DNA of 64,000 nucleotides from Streptomyces sp. CG1 (GCF_041080625.1 NZ_CP163518.1:558001-622000), one strand, 5' to 3'; positions 8,760 to 17,849 are shown, counted from the stretch's first letter. Notes: generated by a model from the sequence alone, not told the origin. Numbers and translations: made by a program.

Positions 8760-9718
8760 CGCTTCACCTCCGCGGTGGTCCTGGCGCCGGCGGACCGGCC
8801 GGTCAGGGAGAAGAACGCCTCGTCGAGGCTCGGCAGGCGCAGCGAGAACTCCGCCAGCCGGACATCCGCGGCGGCAAGACGCGCAGCCGCCTCGGGGAGC
8901 ACACGGTCGTCATCGACCGGCACGGTCACCACGCCGCGGCTGACCGGTTCGGCGCGCCGCCCGGCGACCCTCTCCAGCACCTCCAGGGCCACGTCCGCCT
9001 GTTGCGGATCGACCGGCCGTACGACGATCGCCTGGCCGCCCACGATGCGCTTGAGGTCGGCGGGCGTCCCGTCGGCGATCGCCCGGCCGTCGTCGATGAC
9101 GTAGATGTGGTCGGCCAGCGCGTCCGCCTCTTCGAGGTACTGCGTCGTCAGCAGCACGGTGGCGCCTTCGGCCGTCATGGTCCGCACCGTCCGCCACAAG
9201 TCCTCGCGCCGGCCCGGGTCGAGACCGGTGGTGGGCTCGTCGAGGAAGACGATGCGCGGCCGCCCGACCAGGCTCACCGCGAGATCGAGGCGGCGGCGCA
9301 TGCCGCCGGAGAGGACCGAGGCCCGCTGCCTGCCCGACTCCTGCAGATCGAACTGCCGCAGCAGCTCGTCGGCGCGGGACCTGGCCTCCGCCTTGCGCAT
9401 GTCCAGCAACTGCCCGACCAGAACGAGGTTCTCGAACGCGGTCAGTTCCTCGTCCACGGTGGCGTATTGCCCCGTCAGACCGATCAGACGCCGCACCCGG
9501 GTCGCCTGCGTCACGACGTCCAACCCGCCCACGACCGCGCGGCCCTCGTCCGGCCGCAGCAGTGTGGCCAGGATACGGATGGCGGTGGTCTTGCCCGCGC
9601 CGTTGGGCCCGAGCACGCCCAACACCGTCCCGGCCGGTGCCGCGAGGTCGAGCCCGCTGAGCGCGGTCGTCTTCCCGAAGCGTTTGACCAAGCCCTCGGT
9701 CTTGAATGCGTAGTCCAT
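8756..9718 (-). CDS. ABC transporter ATP-binding protein (DrrA-like)
   Basis: A 320-residue ATPase with Walker A GPNGAGKT (37-44), signature LSGGM (136-140), Walker B IVFLDE (156-161) and a C-terminal regulatory domain of the DrrA type. The ATG at 9718 (MDYAFKTEGL) is preferred over an upstream start nine codons earlier because the family begins here. First gene of a two-gene operon with the permease. No dedicated regulator lies beside it, so it may share the SARP regulon. Confidence 0.93.
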   Translation of the reverse strand: MDYAFKTEGLVKRFGKTTALSGLDLAAPAGTVLGVLGPNGAGKTTAIRILATLLRPDEGRAVVGGLDVVTQATRVRRLIGLTGQYATVDEELTAFENLVLVGQLLDMRKAEARSRADELLRQFDLQESGRQRASVLSGGMRRRLDLAVSLVGRPRIVFLDEPTTGLDPGRREDLWRTVRTMTAEGATVLLTTQYLEEADALADHIYVIDDGRAIADGTPADLKRIVGGQAIVVRPVDPQQADVALEVLERVAGRRAEPVSRGVVTVPVDDDRVLPEAAARLAAADVRLAEFSLRLPSLDEAFFSLTGRSAGARTTAEVKR

Positions 9719-9786
9719 GGTCCGAGGCTCTCGTGGGCGGATCACAGATCACGCATAGATCGCTCACACCGGGGGCCGGCCGCCCC

Positions 9787-10389
9787 TCACGGTCGTGCGG
9801 CCGACCGGAATCCGGTCCAGCGCAGGTCGCCGGGCAGGTGACTCATGTCGTTGAACATCACCAGCGTGGGCGACAGACCGGCCCGGTACTCGATCACCGT
9901 GAGCCCCGTGTTCGCGCTGTCCAGGCCGAGCCATCGGGTCGGCGGGGCCTGAAGCGCGTCCCGCACCAGCCATGCAATCGGGTACGCATGCGTGACCAGC
10001 ACCTCGTGCGAGTCGGGCTCGGTGCGTTCGGGAGCCTTGGTGAACCGTGCCACCAAGGCTTCGGCGGTACGCTGGCCCGACGCGGCCTCGCCCTCGTCGA
10101 AACCATCGAAGAAACCGGCCCAGGCTCGGGGCATCTCGTCCGCGTTCGGTACGTAGGGCACGTGATCGATGAGCTCAGCGGCCTCGGCCACGGGCGCGCC
10201 CGGCAGGTGTCGGGCGATCTCGTGCGCGCTCGCGACGGCGCGGGGCAGCGCAGAGTGCCACACCGCGTCGATCGGTAACCCGGCGAGCCGCTCGCCGAGC
10301 AGGTCGGCCTGCTTGTACCCCGCGTCGGTGAGCTCGCCGAACGCGTCCGCCGCGCCATGTCGTGCCAGATAGAGATATCGAGTAGCCAT
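9787..10389 (-). CDS. Histidine phosphatase family protein
   Basis: Phosphoglycerate-mutase-like phosphatase, 200 residues. The N-terminal motif LARHG holds the phospho-accepting His, and VTHAYP supplies the second catalytic His. Follows the winged-helix regulator gene after a 9-base gap on the same strand, so the two are likely co-transcribed. Substrate cannot be predicted; such small members act on varied phosphate esters. Confidence 0.88.
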   Translation of the reverse strand: MATRYLYLARHGAADAFGELTDAGYKQADLLGERLAGLPIDAVWHSALPRAVASAHEIARHLPGAPVAEAAELIDHVPYVPNADEMPRAWAGFFDGFDEGEAASGQRTAEALVARFTKAPERTEPDSHEVLVTHAYPIAWLVRDALQAPPTRWLGLDSANTGLTVIEYRAGLSPTLVMFNDMSHLPGDLRWTGFRSAARP

Positions 10390-10398
10390 GGAACGAAC

Positions 10399-11043
10399 CT
10401 ACCGGGATCCCGGTTCCGCGCCGCGGGGGATTCCGAGCGTCGACAGCAGATCCTCGTGAAGCTCCATCCAGACGGCGTGGCACGAGGCGACGCCGACCCC
10501 GGCCACCCATCGCCCCTCTCCCGCACGGGCACGGGTCAGGGCGGCGGAGAACCGCTTGTCGTAGCCGCCGAACCGGGCCAGCGCGTCTGCCAATCCACTG
10601 ATCATCCGGGTCAACTCGCCGCCGATCACCGTGAGCTCGTCCAGCACCCGGGCGTCCCATGCCGGGTCGCTGTGGTCGTTGGACGCCAGCCGATCGCTCT
10701 CGGTGGGCCGCAACTGCCAGTCGGTGCACGCCTTGACCAACCGTCCGTTCAGGGCCTCGAACGCCTTGTGCGCCTGCTCGACGGCGGCCCTGGCACCGGC
10801 TTCCTCCAGTTCCTCCGCCAGTTTCCGGGTGTCCTCGTCGCGGCCGCGCTCGGTGAGCGTCCAGCCGCTGGTGTCTCCGAACGCGACGTGTGTCACCCAC
10901 CCGTAGGCTTCGAAGTCCGGCAGCAGTTCCAAGACCGTGTCCTGGTCGATGCCGGTGCGCTCGGAGACCGCCGTGCCGTTGGCAACTCCGGTCACCCGCA
11001 CGGTGTGCAGGACAAGCAGATCCGGTAATGAGGCGTGCGTCAT
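10399..11043 (-). CDS. Winged-helix transcriptional regulator (predicted)
   Basis: A 214-residue protein. Residues 1-75 read as a winged helix, with a recognition segment around NGTAVSERTGIDQDTVLELL and a wing that ends in WTLTERGR, a common MarR/PadR-like wing ending. The rest is a helical domain with many Trp and Asp residues and no family that I recognise. It is divergent, with a 119-base gap, from the PEP-synthase-like gene, which makes that gene its most likely target. This start has no close competitor. Confidence 0.7.
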   Translation of the reverse strand: MTHASLPDLLVLHTVRVTGVANGTAVSERTGIDQDTVLELLPDFEAYGWVTHVAFGDTSGWTLTERGRDEDTRKLAEELEEAGARAAVEQAHKAFEALNGRLVKACTDWQLRPTESDRLASNDHSDPAWDARVLDELTVIGGELTRMISGLADALARFGGYDKRFSAALTRARAGEGRWVAGVGVASCHAVWMELHEDLLSTLGIPRGAEPGSR

Positions 11044-11162
11044 GGCAGTGAGGATTCAGGATCATGCCTGGGACGTCAACGCGGTACGCGCGCTTCACGC
11101 AGGTCGCGCGTAACGCGTCATCAGGCGGCCTATAGAGTGCACTGAGGCAGGGAGGAGAAGTC

Positions 11163-12380
11163 TTGCTGATCGACCTGGCCGACGCCGAGCCCGCAACGTC
11201 GGGGGGAAAGGCCGCCGTGCTTGCGCGGCTCCTTGAGGCAGGTTTGCCGGTGCCACCCGGGTTCGTGGTGCCGACCGCCGTGTACGAGCACGCGACAGAG
11301 GGCTTCGACATCTCGGCCGCCGGCGCCCTGCGTGACCTGGCCGGTCCCTCCCCCGCGCTGATCGAGGAGATCGGCCGAGCACTCACGCGCATCACCGGGG
11401 ACGGGTACGTTGCCGTGCGCTCGTCGGCGACCAGTGAGGACACTGCCGCCGCCACCGCCGCGGGACAGCATGACACTTTCCTTGGCGTCAGCGGCCCCGA
11501 TCAGGTCGCCGACGCGGTACGCAGGTGCTGGGCCTCATTGTGGTCCGGGCGTGCCGTGGAATACCGGCGTTGGCAGGCGGACGCGGATTCGCCCTCGATC
11601 GCGGTGCTGGTGCAGCGCCTGGTGGACGCCGACGTCGCGGGGGTGATGTTCACAGGCGCCGACGTCCGGCTGGAGGCGTCCTGGGGGCTGGGCGAGAGCG
11701 TCGTCAGCGGCCAGGTCACCCCGGACTCCTGGAGGTTGTCCGGCAGCACCATCACCCATCGAACGCTCGGCACGAAGAAGACGCGAATCGATCGCGATCA
11801 CACCGGGGTTGTCACCCGGGAGGTGGGACCTGCCGGCCGGGAACGCTTCTGCCTCACCGACGACGAAGTGACCCGACTCGCGGACATCGGCCGGCAGACG
11901 GCCGATCTGCTGGGCGGGCCGCAGGACATCGAGTGGGCGATCACCGGCTCCCAGATCTGGATCCTCCAGGCCCGGCCGGTGACCAGCGCCCTCCCCGCAG
12001 GGCCACCGGCTGCTGCGGACACCACCCACGGGAGCGAAGTCCGATCGGGTACGCCCGCAAGTCCCGGCTCCGCCGCCGGATCGGCCCGCGTGGTGTGCGG
12101 TCCCGGCGATTTCGCACGCGTGCGGCCCGGCGACGTACTCGTGTGCCGGACCACCGACCCGGCGTGGACCCCGCTGTTCGGTGTCGTCGCCGCGGTCGTC
12201 ACCGAGACGGGCGGCCTGCTCTCCCACGCCGCGATCGTGGCACGGGAGCAGGGCATCCCGGCCGTCCTGGCCGTTCCGGACGCGACGACGGTCCTGCCCG
12301 ACGGTGCGATGGTCGAGGTGGACGGGAGCACCGGCCGGGTCGCGCTCCTCGGTACCTGGCCTCGCACTTCCACGAGGTGA
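11163..12380 (+). CDS. Shortened PEP-synthase / rifampin-phosphotransferase-like protein
   Basis: A 405-residue protein starting with TTG at 11163 behind a strong GGAGGAG site. Residues 1-285 are a PEP/pyruvate-binding ATP-grasp-like domain (substrate loop VAVRSSATSED; the closing motif ILQARPV is visible). Residues about 305-395 are the swivelling phosphohistidine domain with TETGGLLSHAAIVARE, His355 being the phosphocarrier. Rifampin phosphotransferases (about 865 residues) carry a large substrate-binding domain between these two; here it is missing and the two phosphotransfer domains are joined directly. It may phosphorylate a partner or small molecule bound elsewhere. Divergent from a winged-helix regulator. 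Activity is not predictable. Confidence 0.85.
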   Translation: MLIDLADAEPATSGGKAAVLARLLEAGLPVPPGFVVPTAVYEHATEGFDISAAGALRDLAGPSPALIEEIGRALTRITGDGYVAVRSSATSEDTAAATAAGQHDTFLGVSGPDQVADAVRRCWASLWSGRAVEYRRWQADADSPSIAVLVQRLVDADVAGVMFTGADVRLEASWGLGESVVSGQVTPDSWRLSGSTITHRTLGTKKTRIDRDHTGVVTREVGPAGRERFCLTDDEVTRLADIGRQTADLLGGPQDIEWAITGSQIWILQARPVTSALPAGPPAAADTTHGSEVRSGTPASPGSAAGSARVVCGPGDFARVRPGDVLVCRTTDPAWTPLFGVVAAVVTETGGLLSHAAIVAREQGIPAVLAVPDATTVLPDGAMVEVDGSTGRVALLGTWPRTSTR

Positions 12381-12751
12381 CCTGTCCGACGCTTGATCAA
12401 CCCGTAGCGAGATGAGTTGTCCGGCACGCGGGCGAGGGAGAGCAAGTCCCGCGTCGCCAGGCGAAAGCCCTTGATCCCTGCAGCGGTCATGCTGGTCGCC
12501 ACTGCCTGGGGTGGGGCTCGGTCGGTCGAGGCTTCGAGCCGGCTCGTTCCTGCTGGCGCTCCCGGCGAAACAATGCACGCCGGCTGCGCGCAACCCGTGT
12601 GAAGCGTTGTGGTGGTGCTGTGCCACCACGTGCTGTGCGCATACGGCCATGCGGTGGGCGTACCTCGACGCGACACAGAGATCCCGCATAAGAGGCAAAC
12701 ATCGTATGCTTATGTCAGGTCAGCCTGTCATAGTCGTGGAGAGCGATCCAA
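12381..12751. other. Gap without a recognisable gene
   Basis: No frame has convincing coding character. An inverted repeat, ATGTCAGG-N4-CCTGTCAT with one mismatch (12711-12730), sits just upstream of the CGNR relic and may be its old operator. Confidence 0.4.
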
Positions 12752-13048
12752 ATGAGCTGGCCGGCTACGGTTCGCTACAACACAGAGTCTGCCCCTGAGG
12801 GGCTCGCCTTCGTGCAGAACCTCATGAACACCATCTCCGCCGACAAGCCCCGCTCGGCGGATCTTCTTATTTCAATTGAGGCTCGACGAAGTCCTTGTGG
12901 CGCACCTCGACCACTGGAGGTCTTCGATTTCGAAACCGACGACGCCAAGCCCGGCCCGGCCTCCGCGATCCAGGCCGTCAGGGGGACTCCCCCGCCCGGC
13001 ACTAGACTTCCAGGGCCACTGACAGCCCACGTCCTTGACGGCGAGTGA
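12752..13048 (+). pseudogene. CGNR zinc-finger regulator, N-terminal relic
   Basis: The first 40 residues (MSWPATVRYN..., then GLAFVQNLMNTISADKP) look like the start of actinobacterial ABATE/CGNR zinc-finger regulators. A GGAGAG ribosome site precedes the ATG. After residue 40 the sequence loses all resemblance and the frame stops at 98 residues; the CGNR finger is absent. Read as a truncated gene. Family call rests on memory of the N-terminal pattern. Confidence 0.45.
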
Positions 13049-13411
13049 CGGGAGGAGGCGCCCAGCTGCGGGGCCTGACGCTGCGCACACCCGCCGAATG
13101 CGCGCTGCGCAGATCAAGGGAGTCGAAGCTCCAGAACTCGACCTGGGAGAACGCCGTCGCCTGATGCCCAGACGGTGTCACGTCGCAGTGGCCCCCGGAC
13201 AGCAGCAGCGTCCGCTCACGATTGCTCCATCGCACACCGAGCATTTCCAGCGTGGCCGCCGATGGCCTGAAGGCGCTGGTGTCCGCAATGGACAAAGCTC
13301 CCGTGCCGCCGTTCCGTGCTGAGGGACGGACTGCCCTTGCAGTCGCCGCCCCACACGGAAAGGTTGCCGCCCCGGCCGGAGCAGTGGGCGTACGTCTGCG
13401 GTTGTGGTCGG
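13049..13411. other. Gap without a recognisable gene
   Basis: A minus-strand stretch near 13080-13270 has partial coding character (for example MLGVRWSNRERTLLLSGGH), but no start, family or intact frame can be supported. Possibly another relic. Confidence 0.3.
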
Positions 13412-13464
13412 CAGGGCGGTCAGGGAGAGGGATCGTGTCCCTGCTCTGTTCCCTGACCGCCCTG
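13412..13464. terminator. Hairpin terminator of the small secreted-peptide gene
   Basis: Perfect 15-base arms at 13412-13426 and 13450-13464 (CAGGGCGGTCAGGGA and complement) with a 23-base loop, about 70 bases past the stop codon at 13536. Confidence 0.7.
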
Positions 13465-13535
13465 GGGATGGGTGGGCGGACTTCTTCCACGTGCGGTCGC
13501 GCGGTTGGCGGGCAGGAACTACCGCCGGTTTTCCG

Positions 13536-13778
13536 TCAGTTGCAGAAGTTGAGGAGGTCGAGGAGGCCGTTGCCACACTTGTTTTCGTCCCCGCCTCCGT
13601 GGCCTCCGTGGCCGTAGGCCGGGGCGGCCTTTGTCGCGACGTGCGTGGCGGGCGTCACGGCCACGGCGGATGTGGCAGTCGCCACCCCCGCCGCACAAGC
13701 GATGCCCACGGCGGCACTCACCGCGAATACTCGCGGCATCCGGAGAACGGTCTTCTTGGGGTGAGGTGTAGTGATCAT
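13536..13778 (-). CDS. Small secreted Cys-pair peptide of unknown function
   Basis: An 80-residue precursor. Residues about 14-45 form a Sec signal peptide (Arg then a long Ala/Val-rich core ending near TSAVA). A His/Gly-rich linker GHGGHGGG follows, and the protein ends in KCGNGLLDLLNFCN, with two cysteines 11 apart that could form a disulphide loop around a hydrophobic helix. ATG 13778 is the natural start, though the ribosome site is weak; a GTG five codons upstream is possible. A C11 tract lies about 60 bases upstream and a strong terminator lies downstream, so it is a stand-alone unit. Not a rodlin or chaplin that I recognise. Could be a surface or signalling peptide. Confidence 0.65.
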   Translation of the reverse strand: MITTPHPKKTVLRMPRVFAVSAAVGIACAAGVATATSAVAVTPATHVATKAAPAYGHGGHGGGDENKCGNGLLDLLNFCN

Positions 13779-13836
13779 GAAATCACCATGCACACCCTCG
13801 CGACCCGTGTCGCGCCGAGCGCATCCAAGCGGGTGA

Positions 13837-13847
13837 GCCCCCCCCCC
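13837..13847. repeat. C11 homopolymer
   Basis: Eleven consecutive C (G on the coding strand) about 60 bases upstream of the small secreted-peptide start. Long G tracts are prone to slippage; here it would alter promoter or leader spacing rather than a reading frame. Confidence 0.8.
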
Positions 13848-13989
13848 CGGACCGGATCGGAATTCGTTGCCGGGGATACGCCGGCCCCGGCTGACCGCGA
13901 CGCGCAGCACATCGCTCAGTAAGCATTTTCGGCGTGGCAGCTGATGGAGGACGGCGTTGGTGCCCGCGACGCACAGGGCTCCCGTACCG

Positions 13990-14580
13990 TCGAGGGAGGT
14001 GTTCGAAGTGTCAACCCGCCGGCGCAGGAGCTTCCTGTCCTGCCGCACTCCATCTGCCGCATGCTCTGGTCGAGTGGCTCACCGTGTTCATCGTCACCCC
14101 GAGGGTGACCGCCGCTGCAAGCTCCCGCCGCACCAGCGTCCCCTGGTCGCCATGGTGTACCTGCGCCGGCATGACACCCTCGCGCAGATCGCGGCCGGCT
14201 TCGGTATCTCCGTCGGCACTCCACGCGCCTATACGGCCGCGATGATCGGCCTGCTTGCCCATCGCGCGCCCGGTCTGCTGCGCGCCCTGCGCGAAGCCGA
14301 CCCCGAGTACGTCCCGCTGGACGGCCATCTCGCGGAGTGCGACCAGGTCGGCGACAGCCGCGCCGACTACGCCCACAAGCACCGTCGGCACGGAGTGAAC
14401 GTGCAGGTCGTGACCGACCCGACAGGACGGCCGTCGTGGATCTCTCCCGCGTTGCCCGGCCGTGCATCGTCACCGGCTGGAAGAGCTTTGGCCAGATCCG
14501 CCGCGCCCCGGCGAGCGCCCCCGTGCTGGATGCGACTGTCCGTGGTCGGTAGCAGGTTTCGGATCACGACACCGACCCTG
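13990..14580 (+). pseudogene. IS5-type transposase relic
   Basis: One plus-strand frame reads like the middle of the IS5-family transposases common in Streptomyces: an N-terminal helix-turn-helix ([20 protein letters not shown]), then [20 protein letters not shown] where an active copy has the first catalytic Asp, then [15 protein letters not shown] and WISPALPG. The downstream DDE residues and the C-terminus are lost in frameshifted sequence, and no terminal inverted repeats could be found. A dead insertion sequence. Confidence 0.75.
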
Positions 14581-14927
14581 CCATGATCTCGACGGACCCC
14601 TCCGAGCAGAACTTCAGCTACCAGCCGATCATCCGCTATGCCACCGACGGAACGCCCCCCGTCACCGCCCTGTCAGACCGGCTTCTGTGCATGACGAGCG
14701 CGTACGGGCCCAGCGACTGGGCCGCAGCACACCCGAACATCATCGCCCTCTCCGAACCCGGCAAACCGACGCCGCCTTGTAGAGTTCCCGGGGCGAGTTG
14801 ACCACCGACGATACAGTCGTGGTGACACAAGGGCAGTTCCACCTTCAGTCCGAACGCGAGCCACACCGCCGCCGGGTCCTTGTCGCGTGCCCCGTCGCTG
14901 TATGGGCGGGGTTACTGGGGCCGATGG
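14581..14927. other. Gap without a recognisable gene
   Basis: Sequence downstream of the transposase relic. A 72-codon plus frame (14583-14801) has no recognisable family and is probably remnant DNA. Confidence 0.3.
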
Positions 14928-16514
14928 TCAGTCGCGGGGGCGGAGGCTGGCTTCTTCGAGGTCGAGTTCGTGCTGGATCCGGCGCCGGGTGGCGTTGCTG
15001 ATCTTGTTCGCTTCGTAGAGGTGCTGGAGCTCGGCCGCCTCGATGGCGATGAGTGTCCGGCGAATCTCGCGGTAGGCGTCGGCAGGACGGGCGTCCGGGT
15101 CACTGTAGTGGGCGTCTTCCACCTGGTGGATGCGCGCTTCCAGATGGCGACGGGCCTGTTTCAAGGCGGCCTGCGCGGCGGCACCCAGATCGGCGAGCTC
15201 ATCCGGATCGCCAAGCTGCTTGAGCTCGTCGAGAGCGGCGCGGGCAATGTGCCGGCGGGTCCGCGCCTCCTCGCGAACGGTGTGCTCCGGTTCCAGAGCG
15301 ATGCCGGAACGGCGGACGACAGGGGCCAGGGTGAAACCCTGGAAAACGAGAGTGAGCGCGACCGTCCCGGTGGTGAGCGTGAGAATGAGTGCCCGATGCG
15401 GCAGCGGCGCCCCTGTATGGGTGACCAGGGGGATGGAGAGCGCGGCGGCCAGCGGCATGACGCCTCGGGTGCCCGCCCAGGACAGGACGGCCGGAACGCG
15501 CCAGGAGAGGCGGTTGTCACCCATCCTGTGCCCGTGGTGGATCAGGGCGGACAGCGGGAAGATCCACAGCAGGCGGATCGCCAGCAGAGTGAAGGCGATC
15601 ACCGGGACCCACAGCGGCCAGCCGTGTTCGTCGCGCGCGAGATGGCGGACGGCCGAGGGGAGCTCGAGGCCGATCAGGGCGAAGACGACACTCTCCAGCA
15701 GGAAGGTCACGGTGTCATAGACGGCGTGGACCTGGAGGCGGACGGGGGCGTCGCTGAGCTTGCGGCCGGTGGTGCCGAGGACGACCCCGGACACGATGAC
15801 GGCGGTCACGCCGGAGGTGTGCGACTGCTCCGCTATGACGTAGGAGGCGTATGGAGCGACCAATGCGATGACGGTCTCCAGCATGGGGTCGTCGGTCCGT
15901 CTGCGGATCAGGGTCACCACCGCGGCCACCACCGCACCCGTGAGGGCTCCTCCGCCGGCGAGAATCAGGAACTGCTCAATGGTCCCTGGCACGCTGATGG
16001 CGCTGCCGGTAACCGCGGTGACCACGGCGACCTTGTACAGGACCAGCGACGTGGCGTCGTTGAACAGGCTTTCCGCCTGCACCAGGACCTGTACGCGCGG
16101 TGGGAGAGACAGACGTCGGCCGAGCGCGGTGACGGCCACGGGGTCGGTGCTGGCCAGGACAGAGCCGAGGATGAGCGCGGTCGCGGCGGTAAGCGGAGTG
16201 ATCGCGGCGGCCACGTACCCGACGCCGAGGGCCGAGGCGAGGACCAGGCCGAAGACCAGTCCGCTCACAGGCCTCCACACGGTGCGCAGATCGCGGACAG
16301 AGATTTCCCCGGCCGAGGCATAGAGCAGTGGGGGCAGCACCAGCACGTTGATCACTTGAGGCGGCAGGCGCACCTCGGGAACCCAGGGCATCAGCCCCAC
16401 GACCAGACCGGCAATCACGAGGAGTGACGGAGCGGGCAGGCTCCAGCGCCGGGCACCGGTCGCCACAGCTGTGGCCAGGACCACGAGCAGCAGGACAACG
16501 GTCAGGCCGGTCAT
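14928..16514 (-). CDS. CPA1-family Na+/H+ antiporter
   Basis: A 528-residue membrane exchanger. About 12 membrane spans fill residues 1-410, with the ion-binding region in ASTDPVAV and the paired ESLFNDATSLVL motif that defines CPA1/NhaP-type proteins. A cytoplasmic helical tail of about 110 residues follows (VREEARTRRHIARAALDELK). Exports Na+ (or K+) in exchange for H+. ATG 16514 is the natural start. Monocistronic; the upstream gene ends 166 bases away on the same strand. Confidence 0.93.
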   Translation of the reverse strand: MTGLTVVLLLVVLATAVATGARRWSLPAPSLLVIAGLVVGLMPWVPEVRLPPQVINVLVLPPLLYASAGEISVRDLRTVWRPVSGLVFGLVLASALGVGYVAAAITPLTAATALILGSVLASTDPVAVTALGRRLSLPPRVQVLVQAESLFNDATSLVLYKVAVVTAVTGSAISVPGTIEQFLILAGGGALTGAVVAAVVTLIRRRTDDPMLETVIALVAPYASYVIAEQSHTSGVTAVIVSGVVLGTTGRKLSDAPVRLQVHAVYDTVTFLLESVVFALIGLELPSAVRHLARDEHGWPLWVPVIAFTLLAIRLLWIFPLSALIHHGHRMGDNRLSWRVPAVLSWAGTRGVMPLAAALSIPLVTHTGAPLPHRALILTLTTGTVALTLVFQGFTLAPVVRRSGIALEPEHTVREEARTRRHIARAALDELKQLGDPDELADLGAAAQAALKQARRHLEARIHQVEDAHYSDPDARPADAYREIRRTLIAIEAAELQHLYEANKISNATRRRIQHELDLEEASLRPRD

Positions 16515-16680
16515 GGAGCGTCCCCGGTGAGCTACGGCTTGTTACCACCCTCTGACCAGGTGCTTTATCAACGTAACCGACATCGGACGGTGATGCAGCC
16601 TGACTTGGAGCAGCGAGTACTGAAGGTTCTGGCCTCGCTTCACGACGCTTGTGCGACCGCCAGGTCCGAGCCCGCAGGTG

Positions 16681-17841
16681 TTACCGGTAGTCCCGGCCGG
16701 CGATCCGGTGCAGGGCCATCGCGGCACCGAAAAGCTGGACGCCGCGGGCGGTGTGCGGGTCGACGCCGGTCAACTCGGTCACACGAGCCAAGCGGTTGTC
16801 GACCGTGTTGGGGTGCACGTCAAGTGCCTGAGCCGTACGGCGCCGGTCGAAGTCACAGTCGAGAAAGGCGGCCACGGTCGCGGTCAGGCCGGGTTGGCGG
16901 TCCAGCGGTTCGAGCAGGGCGCCCAGTTCGGGTGCGCTGTCCGCAGCTCCCGACAGATGGTAGTCGAGCAGCACGTCCCGCAACCGGTGCAGGCCGGGCT
17001 TGTCTGCAACGGCTGCGATGCGGCGTGCTCGTTCGGCCGCTGCGGGGACTTCCTCGGGGGTTCCCGCAGGCGCGGCGCCTACGATCGGCGCTGTCGGAAG
17101 ACGGGAGGAGAGCCGGCCGGCGACGGCGTCGAGTGCGGTCCGAGAGGGCAGCAGGATGCAGCCGCCGCATTCGTCCGGCAGACTGAGCACGCGTCCCTCG
17201 GCCAGCGGAGCGAGCCGGGCCAGCACCCGACGCAGCAGCCTGCGTGCCGCCACCGGCGTCCGGGGCTCGGGCGCCTGCACACTGAGCACGAGGTAGCCGG
17301 GTTCCAGGGACAGCCCGTAACGGGCGGCGACCTCCCGGGGCTCGTCACCACGGATGAGTGCCCGGGCCAGCTCCCGTGCCGCCCCCTGGTGGTCGGCGAG
17401 GCCCGCAAGGTACGCCTCTGTGACATTTTCGACGGTGGCCTGGAGCGCGCTGAGCTGCATCCGGGTCAACGACTGCAATGCCGCCTCCTCGCCCGGACGG
17501 GCCAACTCGCTCAGGGCGTCCAGCAGCACCTGGGCACCGACGTGGTACCCCCTGAGCAACTGCACCAGGGGAAGGCCTTCCTCGGCGCGCTGGACCGCGC
17601 GTTCCCGGAACACCACGATGTCGGTATCCGGCAGGCCTTGCACATGACGGAGGAAGCCACGTATCGCGTGACGGGCTGTCGCCGCGATCTCCACATCCCG
17701 CATCTCACCGGGCAGGAGATCGAAGCCAGGCACCTCGGCCCGCTGACGTTCCACGATGGCCCTGGCCAGCTGGTTGATCCGCGGTTCGAGGCGTGCCGCC
17801 AGCCGAATCACGCCGTCTCGCGCAGCGTCTGGTTGTGACAT
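16681..17841 (-). CDS. CdaR/PucR-family transcriptional regulator
   Basis: A 386-residue regulator with an N-terminal helical RsbT-co-antagonist/PucR-like part (about 1-160), a GGDEF-like middle domain and a C-terminal HTH_30 (RRTAQALDVHPNTVDNRLAR). Start ATG 17841 lies inside an 18-base perfect palindrome. Divergent from the alkyl-sulfatase-like gene with a 66-base gap, so it most likely controls that gene and itself. The effector is unknown. Confidence 0.9.
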   Translation of the reverse strand: MSQPDAARDGVIRLAARLEPRINQLARAIVERQRAEVPGFDLLPGEMRDVEIAATARHAIRGFLRHVQGLPDTDIVVFRERAVQRAEEGLPLVQLLRGYHVGAQVLLDALSELARPGEEAALQSLTRMQLSALQATVENVTEAYLAGLADHQGAARELARALIRGDEPREVAARYGLSLEPGYLVLSVQAPEPRTPVAARRLLRRVLARLAPLAEGRVLSLPDECGGCILLPSRTALDAVAGRLSSRLPTAPIVGAAPAGTPEEVPAAAERARRIAAVADKPGLHRLRDVLLDYHLSGAADSAPELGALLEPLDRQPGLTATVAAFLDCDFDRRRTAQALDVHPNTVDNRLARVTELTGVDPHTARGVQLFGAAMALHRIAGRDYR

Positions 17842-17849
17842 GTCACAAC
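17832..17849. promoter_or_regulatory. 18-base perfect palindrome over the regulator start codon
   Basis: GTTGTGACATGTCACAAC, symmetric about 17840/17841. It contains the start codon of the CdaR/PucR gene and lies 58 bases before the divergent hydrolase start. A homodimeric operator for autoregulation and for control of the hydrolase is the simplest reading. Confidence 0.6.

Noticed and set aside
13002..13490. Minus-strand frame of 162 codons near 13.2 kb
   Set aside because: It crosses the terminator stem of the neighbouring gene and has no recognisable domain.
14583..14801. 72-codon frame after the transposase relic
   Set aside because: No ribosome site of quality, no family, and it follows dead transposase sequence.
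14880..16427. Long plus-strand open frame over the antiporter gene
   Set aside because: Its translation is Gly/Asp/Gln-rich without hydrophobic periodicity; the minus strand encodes a normal antiporter.
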